This document shows positions 1 through 8,506 of a DNA stretch of 64,000 bases, piece by piece. Each line of letters opens with the position of its first letter. Positions within the stretch are counted from its first letter, which is position 1. A program made the position numbers and the translations under genes. Below the pieces are notes generated by a model. It saw only the letters and a program-made list of their open reading frames with translations, had not been told where the DNA came from and did not search any database. Origin of the DNA: Paenarthrobacter ureafaciens (GTDB lineage Bacteria; Actinomycetota; Actinomycetes; Actinomycetales; Micrococcaceae); assembly GCF_004028095.1 (NCBI RefSeq), contig NZ_SBHM01000007.1, positions 2,356,001 through 2,420,000 of the forward strand, in the 5' to 3' direction.

Positions 1-1
1 C

Positions 2-1729
2 CGCGCGGCCGCACCCAGGGAGCTGACCGCCGTCGTTCTTGAAAACAGCAAGCTGAAGGCGACTGTCCTGCCGTCCATGGGCGGGCGGATCTGGGAGCTT
101 TTCGACAAGGCCACCGGCAAGCAGCTCCTGCACACCCATGCGGCACCCCAGATCGCCAACATCGCATTGCGGAAGGCCTGGTTTGCAGGCGGCCTGGAAT
201 GGAACATCGGCACCCGGGGACATTCGCCCACCAGCTGCGATCCCTTGCATACGGCGATCGTGCACACGTCCGACGGCAAGCACATCCTCCGCATGTGGGA
301 GTACGAACGGCTCCGCGAGGTGGTGTTCCAAGTGGACATCTGGCTTCCGGCCGATTCGGAGGTGCTCTTGGCTGCCGTCAGGATCCGGAATCCCAACGAT
401 CATGACGTCCCCGTGTACTGGTGGAGCAACGCTGCAATTCCGGAGACGGACCGGACCCGGGTGATCGCACCTGCCGAGGAGGCCTTTGGCAGCGATTACG
501 CCACGGACATCACCCGCGTCACACCCACCAACCACGAAGGCTATGACGGCACATGGTTGGTCAACAGTCCCCATGCCGCGGATTTCTTCTTCGACATCGA
601 CCCTTCGGAGCGCCGTTGGGTGGTGGCAGCGGATGACGACGGCGACGGGCTGGCCATGCTGTCCACGGACCTGCTGCGCGGAAAGAAGCTCTTCGTGTGG
701 GGCCAGGGCGCAGGCGGCAAGCGGTGGCAGGAATGGTTGAGCCCCGGTGCCGGTCCCTACGCGGAAATCCAGGCCGGACTGGCCCGGACACAGTTCGAAC
801 ACCTCGCCATGCCCGCGGGCAGCCAGTGGTGCTGGGTTGAGGCTTACGGGAACGGCAGCCTGGATCCGGGGATCTCCCACGGCACGGACTGGCAGGCGGC
901 AGTAGCGCACGCCGGGGAGCGTCTGGAAACGCTGATGCCCCGTGAGGAACTGGAGTCGCTGTTGCCGGCAGCCATACGCGACGCTGACGTGCCGCCGTCC
1001 ACCATGGTCCGGATCGGCAGCGGCTGGGGCGCGCTTGAGCGGGCCCGGCGCCGGCGCGCCGGCCGGAGCTGGGTTGCCGAAAGCGGGACGCCGTTCGTGT
1101 TGGAGAGCCTGACCGAGGAACAGGAGCCCTGGCTGGGGCTGCTGAAGGGACAAGCGTTCGACGGCGCTCCCTCCTTTGTGGCAGGGGCGGACTGGGAAGG
1201 GTTGTTGGCCGGGCAGGAGAGCCCCGAGGCCCACTACCACCTGGCCACCATGCGGCACGCCCGGCAGGATCTGGAAGGCGCCACGGAGGAGTATCGCCGC
1301 GTCCTCGAATCGAACGGCGCCAGGCCGGCGACGATCGCGCTCGCCCGGCGGGGGTTGGCGCTGGTTCTCCTGGCAGCAGGCAGCGAACAGGAGGGGTTGG
1401 CTGAACTGCGGACGGCTGTCCGGAGAAATCCCTCCAACACCTGGTTGCTGACGGAAGCAGCCACCTTGGCAGTTCGCCATGGTGATCCGGCCATGGCGCT
1501 GGAACTGACCGGATCCGCTCCCACGGAGGGCACCGCCGTCGGACGTTTGATGTTCCTGAAGGCCACTGCGCTGGCCCGGAGCGGCAGGGCAGCGGAGGCC
1601 GCGGCCATCCTCCGTGCGGGCGTGGAAATCCCGGATCTGCGCGAAGGAGAGGACGCCATCGCGGCGCTGTGGGAAGAGGTGTGTGCCGGGGAACCCGTGC
1701 CTGCTGCTTACCAATTCGGGATGCATTAA
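2..1729 (+). CDS. DUF5107 domain protein with C-terminal TPR-like repeats (5' end outside window)
   Basis: The reading frame is open from base 2, so the start codon lies upstream and the gene is partial; the first internal ATG (77) is inside the conserved domain. The N-terminal half matches the DUF5107 pattern: a run from ENSKLKATVLPSMGGRIWEL through WFAGGLEWNIGTRGHSP, which resembles the beta-sandwich of galactose-mutarotase-like proteins. The last 160 or so residues are alanine-rich helical repeats (for example AHYHLATMRHARQDLEGATEEYRRVLE) typical of tetratricopeptide repeats. DUF5107-TPR proteins are widespread in actinobacteria and usually lie in carbohydrate-use loci; the substrate is unknown. 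No signal peptide can be judged because the true N-terminus is missing. Confidence 0.85.
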   Translation, partial: RAAAPRELTAVVLENSKLKATVLPSMGGRIWELFDKATGKQLLHTHAAPQIANIALRKAWFAGGLEWNIGTRGHSPTSCDPLHTAIVHTSDGKHILRMWEYERLREVVFQVDIWLPADSEVLLAAVRIRNPNDHDVPVYWWSNAAIPETDRTRVIAPAEEAFGSDYATDITRVTPTNHEGYDGTWLVNSPHAADFFFDIDPSERRWVVAADDDGDGLAMLSTDLLRGKKLFVWGQGAGGKRWQEWLSPGAGPYAEIQAGLARTQFEHLAMPAGSQWCWVEAYGNGSLDPGISHGTDWQAAVAHAGERLETLMPREELESLLPAAIRDADVPPSTMVRIGSGWGALERARRRRAGRSWVAESGTPFVLESLTEEQEPWLGLLKGQAFDGAPSFVAGADWEGLLAGQESPEAHYHLATMRHARQDLEGATEEYRRVLESNGARPATIALARRGLALVLLAAGSEQEGLAELRTAVRRNPSNTWLLTEAATLAVRHGDPAMALELTGSAPTEGTAVGRLMFLKATALARSGRAAEAAAILRAGVEIPDLREGEDAIAALWEEVCAGEPVPAAYQFGMH

Positions 1730-1763
1730 ATGCTGAATGAAGGCTGTGGATATCCAGATGCCG

Positions 1764-1785
1764 ACTTAACCCAAACAAGGTAAGT
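1764..1785. promoter_or_regulatory. imperfect dyad upstream of the mcrB-like gene
   Basis: ACTTAACC (1764-1771) faces GGTAAGT (1779-1785) with one bulged base, ending 8 nt before the mcrB-like ATG. It could be an operator or a small leader hairpin; there is no further support. Confidence 0.25.
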
Positions 1786-1793
1786 TGGCTTAA

Positions 1794-4019
1794 ATGACCT
1801 CCCCTGTGTTGCCTGCCGTTGACCGCGCCCCCGGAATCTCGAAAGAGATCGAGGACGCTGCCTGGTACGTACTCCAGCCCGCTTTGCAAGGGAAGCCTTC
1901 AGCCATTGACGGGCGGACGCTGACGTGGACAGCGGAGGCTGCCCGCGAGTTGCTGGAACGGCTGGAGCGGGGCGTCGGGGACTCCAAGGCGCCCATGATG
2001 ACCAACCTGCGGCAGAACCTGGAAGGCGCATCACGCGAGGCGAAGCTTCTGGCTGTCGAGCTGCTGTATTTGCAGTCGCTGCCGCTGGCCCACGAGGTCA
2101 AGTCCCTGCGTGTGAAGCGCGCGCGTGTAGCCGAGGCGGCGTCCTGGGTGGAACCGCCGGTCGAGTTGCCTGAAGAGCTGTACCAAGGCATGACGGACCA
2201 CGGCGTGATCCGGGACCGCACGGCGGAGTTCAACTGGACGATCTGGGACCACCTGACGTGGCTGTGCCGCTTCGTGGAGCACGTTGACAGCCAGAGCACG
2301 GAGACCATCAACCGGGCGCTGGCCGATCCACTCAAGTTCCACGAACTCGCGGCAGGTACGCCCGAGGACCAGCCCGCCCTGCGGCGCAGCATCGAATACT
2401 TGGTGTGGCCCAGCTACTTCGAGCCGGTAGTGGCGGACGTGGAACGCCGCGAGATCCGGGACGCCTTCGCTTCCCTCGTGGGCGGCGCCAAGGGAGATAC
2501 CGAAGAGGACATCACCGCTGACATCCACCGCATCCGCCTCCACCTGGACGAGCAGGCAGGCCAGCGGATCGACTGGTATGCCCGGCAATTGGTGAGCCAA
2601 TGGCGGAAGGTGGGAGACCCGGGCCGCCGTTCCTGGCTGCTGCGCACACACCATGACAACGCGGACCTGTTGGCGTCCTGGGTGGCGGAGGAGAAAGCCA
2701 CCCTGGACGTTGAGCACTTGCGCTCGTTGGAGGCCGGAGTCACCGCGGGGGTGGTCCAGCACGCCGTAGACGAGGACTGCAAGCACCTTGGGTACGTGGA
2801 GCGCGAGGACACCAAGACCGCCGTCTTCGCTTTCCTGACCGTCATGAAGCCCGGAGACCTGACGCTCTACCAGCAGGCGGGACGGGTCCGCGTGGGGGTT
2901 GTACTGGGCGAACCGGATCACGAGAACCGCCGGATCCAACGCAAAGTGCGCTGGTTCGACGACAGTTACGCCATCACGGAGCTGCCGCGCCACGCACAGC
3001 GCCAGCTGTCCACGCCCGGCATCATCGTGGACGTCACCAGGGTGATCCAGGCGCTCCAGGAGCTCCTCCCGGTGGAGGCAGAAACGGACGGCGAGGACGA
3101 GACCCCGCCCACCGCCGTCGTCGAGGTTGTTCAGCAGGGCTTCCGGCCCCTGACCGAAGAGTTCGCAGCCTCGCTCCACATGGACCTCGAACCGCTCAAG
3201 GAAATCGCGGAACTGTTGGAGGAGAACCGGCAGTTGGTGCTCTATGGTCCCCCCGGCACCGGCAAGACGTACCTGGCCAAGCACCTCGCCGCGGAGCTGG
3301 CGGGGGACAGCACGGACGAACGCGTCAAGCTGGTGCAGTTCCATCCTTCCTATGCCTACGAGGATTTCTTCGAGGGTTACCGTCCGGACAAGACCGACGA
3401 CGGCCAGGTTTCCTTCAAACTGGTTGCCGGTCCGCTGCGCCGCCTCGCGGAGGAAGCCGCGAAGCCGGAGAACGCGCACAAGCCTTACTTCCTGATCATT
3501 GACGAGATGAACAGGGCCAACCTGGCCAAGGTCTTCGGCGAGCTCTACTTCCTGCTCGAATACCGGGATGACCGCATCTACCTGCAGTACAGCCCGAATG
3601 AGCCCTTCAGCCTGCCGGACAACCTGTACATCATTGGCACCATGAACACGGCGGACCGTTCCATCGCCATGATGGACGCCGCCATCCGGCGCCGCTTCGC
3701 GTTCATTGAGCTGCACCCGAATGTGGAGCCGGTGAAGGGTTCGCTGCGGCGGTTCCTGGAAGCCCGCGGCCTGGATACCCTCAACGCGGATTTGCTGGAT
3801 GCCCTCAATGCCGCCATCGATGACTGGGACAGGGACCTCATGATCGGCCCGTCCTACTTCATGAAGCCGGCAGCCCAAACCCCCACGGGCCTGCGGCGGA
3901 TCTGGAAGTACGAGCTCATGCCGCTGCTGGAGGAGCACTACCACGGGCAACTGAACCGGGCGCAGCTGGAAGAACGCTTCGGCCTGGACCAGTTGCTGGG
4001 ACGTCTTGCTTCCCGCTAA
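1794..4019 (+). CDS. McrB-like AAA+ ATPase of a type IV restriction system
   Basis: 741 residues. The C-terminal part is a McrB-type AAA+ motor: Walker A GPPGTGKT at about residues 485-492, Walker B LIIDEMNRANLAKVFGE at about 565-581, and the family signature TMNTADRS near 615, followed by RRRFAF. In the known family this motor translocates DNA and drives the McrC nuclease at modified sites. The first 340 residues are helical and unrecognised. A stretch at about 342-425 (TAVFAFLTVMKPGDL, then RVRVGVVLGE and RRIQRKVRWFDD) resembles the PUA/EVE-like segments that read modified bases in related proteins; that is inference. The mcrC-like gene overlaps its 3' end by 14 nt, so the two are translationally coupled. 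Confidence 0.9.
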   Translation: MTSPVLPAVDRAPGISKEIEDAAWYVLQPALQGKPSAIDGRTLTWTAEAARELLERLERGVGDSKAPMMTNLRQNLEGASREAKLLAVELLYLQSLPLAHEVKSLRVKRARVAEAASWVEPPVELPEELYQGMTDHGVIRDRTAEFNWTIWDHLTWLCRFVEHVDSQSTETINRALADPLKFHELAAGTPEDQPALRRSIEYLVWPSYFEPVVADVERREIRDAFASLVGGAKGDTEEDITADIHRIRLHLDEQAGQRIDWYARQLVSQWRKVGDPGRRSWLLRTHHDNADLLASWVAEEKATLDVEHLRSLEAGVTAGVVQHAVDEDCKHLGYVEREDTKTAVFAFLTVMKPGDLTLYQQAGRVRVGVVLGEPDHENRRIQRKVRWFDDSYAITELPRHAQRQLSTPGIIVDVTRVIQALQELLPVEAETDGEDETPPTAVVEVVQQGFRPLTEEFAASLHMDLEPLKEIAELLEENRQLVLYGPPGTGKTYLAKHLAAELAGDSTDERVKLVQFHPSYAYEDFFEGYRPDKTDDGQVSFKLVAGPLRRLAEEAAKPENAHKPYFLIIDEMNRANLAKVFGELYFLLEYRDDRIYLQYSPNEPFSLPDNLYIIGTMNTADRSIAMMDAAIRRRFAFIELHPNVEPVKGSLRRFLEARGLDTLNADLLDALNAAIDDWDRDLMIGPSYFMKPAAQTPTGLRRIWKYELMPLLEEHYHGQLNRAQLEERFGLDQLLGRLASR

Positions 4020-5301
4020 CGCCATCCCGCCCCGTCCCGGGCGGGCGCCGGCCAGCGCAGCAAAAACTCCAACGGGGGTGCGGCACATCCTCATGGACGA
4101 GCTCTCGCGTGGGGTGGTGGACAAACTTGACCCGGAGTCGGCTGCGTTCATCAACGCCAGTGGCCTGGCCAAGGCTTCGCCCATGGGGATGGGCCTGTAC
4201 AGGATCGAACCTGTGGGAAAAGTTGGTTCGGTCCGGACAGCCGCCGTTCAGTTGGAAGTCCGTCCGAAGGGCCGCCTGGGCCTGAACCGCTTGCTGTTCC
4301 TGCTGAGCTTCGCCGGCGACCAAGGCTTCCGTGACCACACCGTGGAGGCAACGGAACATCCGGATCTGTGGAGCGCGTTGGCGCAGTCCCTGGCGCAGTT
4401 GGCGGAGAAGGCCTTGAACCGGGGCGTCCTCCAGGGCTACCTGACCATCGACGAATCCCTCCGGACCGTCAAGGGCCGCATCCGCATCTCGGACCAGATC
4501 TCGCGCCGGCCCGGCATGCTGGTCCCGCTGGAAGTGTCCTATGACGAATTCACCGAGGACATCGCGGAGAACCGCATCCTGCGCGCCGCCCTCGACCGGA
4601 TGAGCAAGGTCCCCGGTGTGCGTGCCGACGTCCTGAGCCGCTTGCGGCAGCTCAAGGGAAAGCTCGACGCCGTCACCCGGCTCAAGCCCGGCGCGCCGCT
4701 GCCGCCGTGGCAGGCCAACCGGATGAACCTCAGGTACCACGCCGTACTCCGGCTTGCGGAGGTGATCCTGCGCAACGCCTCGGCCGAGGCAGGCGAGGGC
4801 AAACAGCAGTCTGCGTCGTTCGTGGTGGACATGGGGCAGGTTTTCCAGGAGTTCGTGGGCGCCGCCCTGCGTCATGCGATGGGCCGGCATCCCGGTGAAA
4901 TGCGGCTGCAGTACGGGGCACTCCTGAACGAGGCAGTGCAGGATACCGACCGCCTGACGGTCCGGCCGGATGCCGTGCATTTCCTCGGCGGTCAGCCGGT
5001 GGTGGTGTACGACTTCAAATACACGGCGGCCGGGGATACCGGGGCCTCGCTCAACGCTGACCACTACCAATTGCTGGCCTATTGCACGGCCTTGCGGGTA
5101 CCTACGGCGTGGCTTGTTTACGCCGGGACGGGTGAGGTCAAGCTGCGGCGGATCCTCAACACGGACATCGACATCATCGAGTACCCGTTGGACCTGTCGC
5201 TGCCCCCGGCGGAGATCCTTGCCGCCGTCGAGGACCTCGGTGAACAGTCGTGGGGAGAAGTGGTGCGCCAGGCTGTGGCGGGGCGGGGAGCCTCCGGCTA
5301 G
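4006..5301 (+). CDS. McrC-like nuclease subunit of a type IV restriction system
   Basis: 431 residues from a TTG start that overlaps the end of the McrB-like gene; GTG 4078 and ATG 4093 are in-frame alternatives and the N-terminus before MDELSRGVVD is poorly conserved in appearance. The C-terminal part carries a PD-(D/E)xK nuclease core: RPDAVHF with Asp322, then VVVYDFKYTA with Asp336 and Lys338. In the McrBC family this subunit docks on the McrB ring and makes the double-strand cut. The middle (GRLGLNRLLFLLSFAGDQ, then VKGRIRISDQISRRPG) is typical of the 5-methylcytosine restriction system specificity protein McrC. With the preceding gene it forms a complete two-gene system; no methylase or other defence gene is directly adjacent. 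Confidence 0.9.
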   Translation: MLPANAIPPRPGRAPASAAKTPTGVRHILMDELSRGVVDKLDPESAAFINASGLAKASPMGMGLYRIEPVGKVGSVRTAAVQLEVRPKGRLGLNRLLFLLSFAGDQGFRDHTVEATEHPDLWSALAQSLAQLAEKALNRGVLQGYLTIDESLRTVKGRIRISDQISRRPGMLVPLEVSYDEFTEDIAENRILRAALDRMSKVPGVRADVLSRLRQLKGKLDAVTRLKPGAPLPPWQANRMNLRYHAVLRLAEVILRNASAEAGEGKQQSASFVVDMGQVFQEFVGAALRHAMGRHPGEMRLQYGALLNEAVQDTDRLTVRPDAVHFLGGQPVVVYDFKYTAAGDTGASLNADHYQLLAYCTALRVPTAWLVYAGTGEVKLRRILNTDIDIIEYPLDLSLPPAEILAAVEDLGEQSWGEVVRQAVAGRGASG

Positions 5302-5336
5302 CCTGAGAGGTAAACCGCGAGTGCGATGGAGGCATG

Positions 5337-5573
5337 ATGGCTAAGAAGAAGAAGTCCTGGCGTGATCTGAGCACCAAGCAGAAGGCCATGATGATGGCGG
5401 GCAGCGCGGTTAACCTGACGCTGCTGATTGCAGCACAACGGAGCCTGGCGAAGACCCCGGACGCGCAAATCAGGGGCAAGAAGGCCCTCTGGCGGGCTGC
5501 GTCCTTCATCAACTTCTTTGGTCCGGTGAGCTACTTTGTGTTCGGCCGCCGGCGGGATGCCGGGGCAGCCTAG
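5337..5573 (+). CDS. small basic membrane protein
   Basis: 78 residues from ATG 5337; ATG 5334 is only 1 nt from the GGAGG at 5328-5332, so 5337 (4 nt spacing) is preferred. The N-terminus is very basic (KKKKSWRDL) and two hydrophobic stretches follow (AMMMAGSAVNLTLLIAAQ and FINFFGPVSYFVFG). The second, with its GP-x-x-YFVFGR ending, resembles the short PLD-nuclease N-terminal-like membrane proteins found in many Gram-positives. It starts 35 nt after the McrC-like gene and could be co-transcribed with it, but nothing in the sequence links it functionally to restriction. Function unknown. Confidence 0.75.
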   Translation: MAKKKKSWRDLSTKQKAMMMAGSAVNLTLLIAAQRSLAKTPDAQIRGKKALWRAASFINFFGPVSYFVFGRRRDAGAA

Positions 5574-5600
5574 GAAGACACGTCCGACGCCGGAGGGAGC

Positions 5601-7271
5601 CTAGGCGGGCACTTTCACCGTGAAGGTGGTGCCCTGCCCGGGTTCACTCTGGAGCGTGATGCTGCCGCCGTGGGCCTCGACGATCGCCTTGCTGATCGGC
5701 AGGCCCAACCCCACGCCGGGAATGGTGCTGTTGCGGACCCCGTCCGCCCGGAAGAACTTGGTGAAGACTCCCGCTTGTTCATCCTGCGGGATGCCCATGC
5801 CGGTGTCGGAGACCTTGCAATAGACGTGGTCCTCGTCTTCCCACGCGGATACCACCACGTCCCCGCCGTCGGGTGAGTACTTGATGGCATTGGAGACGAG
5901 GTTGTCCAGGACTTGGGAGATCCGGGAGGAGTCCACGCGGGCATGGAGCGTCCCGGGCACGTCCACGGAAAGGCGGACGCCCGCTTTGGCTGCCCTGGGT
6001 TCGGCCGAAGCAACGCTGCCGCGGACCAGTTCGGAAACATCCACCGGGTGCGGCTGGATGGCGATCTGCCCGGACCTGACGGCCAGGAGGTCGGAGACAA
6101 GTGACAACAGGCGTTCTGCATTGCGGCGGACGATGTCCAGCTGCTTGCGGTACTTCGGATCCAGTCCGTTGGGGTCATCGAGGATGAGCTCGACGTAGCC
6201 GAGGATGGAGGTCAGCGGCGTCCGGAACTCGTGGGATACGTTGGCCACGAATTCGTCCTTGGCTGCCAAGGCATTGACCAATTCCGTGACGTCGCTGAAG
6301 ACCACTACGGATCCTGCGAAGTTGCCGGCCGGGTCAAGCATGGGCCTTGCGCTGGCAGTGAATGCGCGCTGCCCGGCGCCGGATCCCAGCCAGACCAGCT
6401 GGTCCGTGAAACGCTCGCCCAGCACCGCCCTGCGGACGGGCCGGCGGTCCGACGGCAGCGGGGTGGTGCGGTCCGTGTCGAACACCAGGAGCTGGGATTC
6501 GTTGGGATCGTCGTTGTCCGGGGGAGTGGCCAGCGCGTGCGTCTGCCGCTGCCTGCGGTTCATCAGGATGTCGTGGCCGTCGCCGTCAACGGCCACCACG
6601 CCCAAGGGCAGCGCTTCCATGACCGTGTTAAGGAGCCGCTCCTGCTTGGTACTGACTTCGAGGGCAGATTTGAGGGCCGCGTCCTTTTCCTCAAGTGCCC
6701 GTTGTTGACGGACCATGCTCAGGGTGAGGATGCTGACCGAGACCCCGATGCCAAGGATCAGGATAGGGAAGAGCAATGGCTTGGTGAGGTCCTGCTGGGT
6801 GAAGGTGCCGCGGATGAAGAGCGGCGCCCACACAATGGTCAGAGGCCCGATGAACGCGAGGGCGATGGCCAGCCGGGGATAAAGGCCGGAGGCGCACAGC
6901 CAAATGACCGGCAGGACCACCAGCACGCTGAGCCCTGTGAGCGCTTCCTGCCCGCCTTCGCGGCCGAAGGCGATGGAGACGATGTCCAGGATCGGGATGA
7001 CCAGGAAGCTGGCAAAGGGCAGCTTGTGCCACGGGACGGCGATGCAAAGGGCCAGGAGGAATGCCTGGCTCAACAGGAACACCAGGAAGAACGGGTTGCC
7101 GAGGGTGGCCGGGAAGAACAGCCACACGAGGATGGCGGAAAGGCACACGCAGACCGAGAGCGGCAGCTGGCTCAGCACCACCCTCATCCGGAGGCTGTGC
7201 TCATGGAAGGAGCGCTTGAAGATGAACAGTTTCTTCTTGTCATCGACGGCCCACATGGTGGGTGTGCTCAT
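5601..7271 (-). CDS. membrane sensor histidine kinase with PAS-like domain
   Basis: 556 residues. The N-terminal 210 residues contain about six hydrophobic helices (for example VCVCLSAILVWLFF, LPVIWLCASGLYPRLAIALAF). A PAS-like segment follows (LLNTVMEALPLGVVAVDGDG). The dimerisation/phosphoacceptor box FVANVSHEFRTPLTSILGY has its His at about residue 346; the ATPase domain shows LVSNAIKYSPDGGDVV, DTGMGIP and GVGLGLPISKAIVEAHGG. The domain order suits a classical EnvZ/PhoR-like kinase sensing a membrane or cytoplasmic signal. It is transcribed away from the response regulator at 7373 with 101 nt between the starts, so the two are probably partners sharing a control region. The signal is unknown. 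Confidence 0.93.
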   Translation of the reverse strand: MSTPTMWAVDDKKKLFIFKRSFHEHSLRMRVVLSQLPLSVCVCLSAILVWLFFPATLGNPFFLVFLLSQAFLLALCIAVPWHKLPFASFLVIPILDIVSIAFGREGGQEALTGLSVLVVLPVIWLCASGLYPRLAIALAFIGPLTIVWAPLFIRGTFTQQDLTKPLLFPILILGIGVSVSILTLSMVRQQRALEEKDAALKSALEVSTKQERLLNTVMEALPLGVVAVDGDGHDILMNRRQRQTHALATPPDNDDPNESQLLVFDTDRTTPLPSDRRPVRRAVLGERFTDQLVWLGSGAGQRAFTASARPMLDPAGNFAGSVVVFSDVTELVNALAAKDEFVANVSHEFRTPLTSILGYVELILDDPNGLDPKYRKQLDIVRRNAERLLSLVSDLLAVRSGQIAIQPHPVDVSELVRGSVASAEPRAAKAGVRLSVDVPGTLHARVDSSRISQVLDNLVSNAIKYSPDGGDVVVSAWEDEDHVYCKVSDTGMGIPQDEQAGVFTKFFRADGVRNSTIPGVGLGLPISKAIVEAHGGSITLQSEPGQGTTFTVKVPA

Positions 7272-7319
7272 GGGTTAACCACCGGTGGGGCAGAAGGAAG
7301 ACGGTTCATGAGATCAGCC

Positions 7320-7334
7320 TAACCATAATGGTTA
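7320..7334. promoter_or_regulatory. palindrome in the kinase/regulator divergent promoter region
   Basis: TAACCAT (7320-7326) and ATGGTTA (7328-7334) form a perfect 7-bp inverted repeat around one base. It lies between the divergent starts of the kinase (7271) and the response regulator (7373), where an autoregulatory operator would be expected. Confidence 0.45.
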
Positions 7335-7336
7335 TA

Positions 7337-7355
7337 CTTCGAAGGGTTATCGAAG
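7337..7355. promoter_or_regulatory. second dyad in the kinase/regulator intergenic region
   Basis: CTTCGA (7337-7342) and TCGAAG (7350-7355) are 6-bp inverted arms around AGGGTTA. With the palindrome at 7320-7334 it could form a paired operator, or a leader hairpin of the response regulator gene whose ATG is 18 nt downstream. Confidence 0.35.
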
Positions 7356-7372
7356 CGGGCTGAGGGGCGGCA

Positions 7373-8116
7373 ATGAGTGAAGCACGTGTGGGACTGGTCA
7401 TCGAAGACGACCAGGACATCCGCGAACTGGTCCGGGTGGTCCTTTCCCAGGCGGGTTTCGACGTCCATGTGGCGTCCACGGGCTCGGCCGGCGTCAACTC
7501 CGCCCGGGAATTGAATCCCGACGTTATTACGCTGGATCTCGGCCTGCCGGACATCGACGGTTTTGAAGTGGCCCGGCAGATCCGTAAGACTTCCGACGCC
7601 TACATCATCATGCTCACCGCCCGCGCCGAAGAGCTCGACACGTTGATGGGCCTTGAAGCCGGTGGCGACGATTACCTCACCAAGCCGTTCCGGCCCCGCG
7701 AGCTGCGCGCCCGGGTGGAGGCCATGATGCGGAGGCCGCGGTCGTCGTCGGACGCCAAGCACGCCCCGGAAGCCGCCGATCCCGAGATGACCCACAACGG
7801 GCTTGCCGTTTCGGCCGGATCCCGCACGGCCGTCCTCAACGGCATGGAGCTGAAGCTGACCCGCACCGAGTTCGACCTGCTGGTGGCACTGTTGGAGACC
7901 GGCCGGATTGTGAGGACCAAGGCTGACCTTGCGCGTCGCCTCCGCAACGAACCGTACGACGTCGGCAGTTACGTCAGCGACGCGGACGAACGCGCCGTGG
8001 AGGTCCACATGGGCAACCTGCGCAAGAAGCTGGGGGACAGCATCCAAAGCCCGCGCTGGCTGGAAACAGTCCGCGGCGTCGGCTACCGTTTGGCCCCGGC
8101 AGTCCACAACAACTAA
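7373..8116 (+). CDS. OmpR-family two-component response regulator
   Basis: 247 residues. The receiver domain carries the acidic pair EDD at 11-13, the phosphoacceptor Asp55 in VITLDLGLPD and Lys104 in YLTKPF. The C-terminal half is an OmpR/PhoB winged helix: LTRTEFDLLVALLETG, then VEVHMGNLRKKLGD and LETVRGVGYRL. It should bind DNA as a phosphorylated dimer and is paired with the divergent kinase gene at 5601-7271. A linker of about 30 residues (PRSSSDAKHAPEAADPEMT) separates the domains. The stop codon is followed after 14 nt by a dispersed palindromic element that probably acts as a bidirectional terminator against the convergent ferredoxin gene. Confidence 0.95.
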   Translation: MSEARVGLVIEDDQDIRELVRVVLSQAGFDVHVASTGSAGVNSARELNPDVITLDLGLPDIDGFEVARQIRKTSDAYIIMLTARAEELDTLMGLEAGGDDYLTKPFRPRELRARVEAMMRRPRSSSDAKHAPEAADPEMTHNGLAVSAGSRTAVLNGMELKLTRTEFDLLVALLETGRIVRTKADLARRLRNEPYDVGSYVSDADERAVEVHMGNLRKKLGDSIQSPRWLETVRGVGYRLAPAVHNN

Positions 8117-8130
8117 GCCCCGCCCCGCTC

Positions 8131-8198
8131 ACCCAACTGGGTAGCAGCTGTGCGCGTTTTGAACGCTCAAAACGCGCACAATTGCGACTCAGTTGGGG
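8131..8198. repeat. dispersed palindromic element, copy A
   Basis: Perfect inner stem GTGCGCGTTTTGA (8150-8162) / TCAAAACGCGCAC (8167-8179) around loop ACGC, flanked by imperfect outer arms ACCCAACTGGGTAGCAG (8131-8147) and TTGCGACTCAGTTGGGG (8182-8198). It lies between convergent genes and its right arm contains the ferredoxin stop codon (TGA, 8191-8189). It is related to copies B (24529), C (32963) and D (43211). A role as a bidirectional terminator or RNA-end stabiliser is inferred. Confidence 0.85.
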
Positions 8199-8500
8199 AC
8201 GGGGACGCGGGCGGGTTCCGCCGCAATCACCGGGTGGTCCGTGTCCGGCAGGGAGCGCCCGGGGCCGTCATCGAAGAACTCCGCGTTGGCCCGGACGTAG
8301 TCTGCCCATTCATCCGGGACGTCCTCCGAGAAGTAGATGGCTTCCACGGGGCACACGGGATCGCACGCTCCGCAGTCCACGCATTCGGAAGGATGGATGT
8401 AGAGGGAGCGCGCGCCCTCGTAGATGCAATCGACAGGACATTCGTTGATGCATGCCTTGTCTTTCACATCCACGCAGGGCTGCGCGATCACGTAACTCAT
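8189..8500 (-). CDS. fdxA: 7Fe ferredoxin, FdxA type
   Basis: 103 residues. The eight cysteines of actinobacterial FdxA are present: Cys9, 17, 21 and 25 (CINECPVDC block) and Cys40, 43, 46 and 50 (CVDCGACDPVCP block), which in the family bind one 3Fe-4S and one 4Fe-4S cluster. The C-terminal helix region WADYVRANAEFFDD is also typical. It carries electrons in the cytoplasm; the partner is not identifiable here. The gene starts 6 nt after the aldehyde dehydrogenase gene and probably belongs to the same minus-strand operon. Its last residues (PARVPVPN) and stop run into palindromic element A, so the element supplies the 3' end of the coding sequence. Confidence 0.93.
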   Translation of the reverse strand: MSYVIAQPCVDVKDKACINECPVDCIYEGARSLYIHPSECVDCGACDPVCPVEAIYFSEDVPDEWADYVRANAEFFDDGPGRSLPDTDHPVIAAEPARVPVPN

Positions 8501-8506
8501 GACCGG

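Noticed and set aside
2031..4184. 717-residue open frame opposite the McrB-like gene
   Set aside because: It mirrors a real gene, has low-complexity composition and no motifs, as expected from a high-GC antisense frame.
8131..8198. tRNA or structured small RNA gene at the palindromic elements
   Set aside because: The stems are long single hairpins without cloverleaf or known RNA motifs, and related copies lie at other gene ends.
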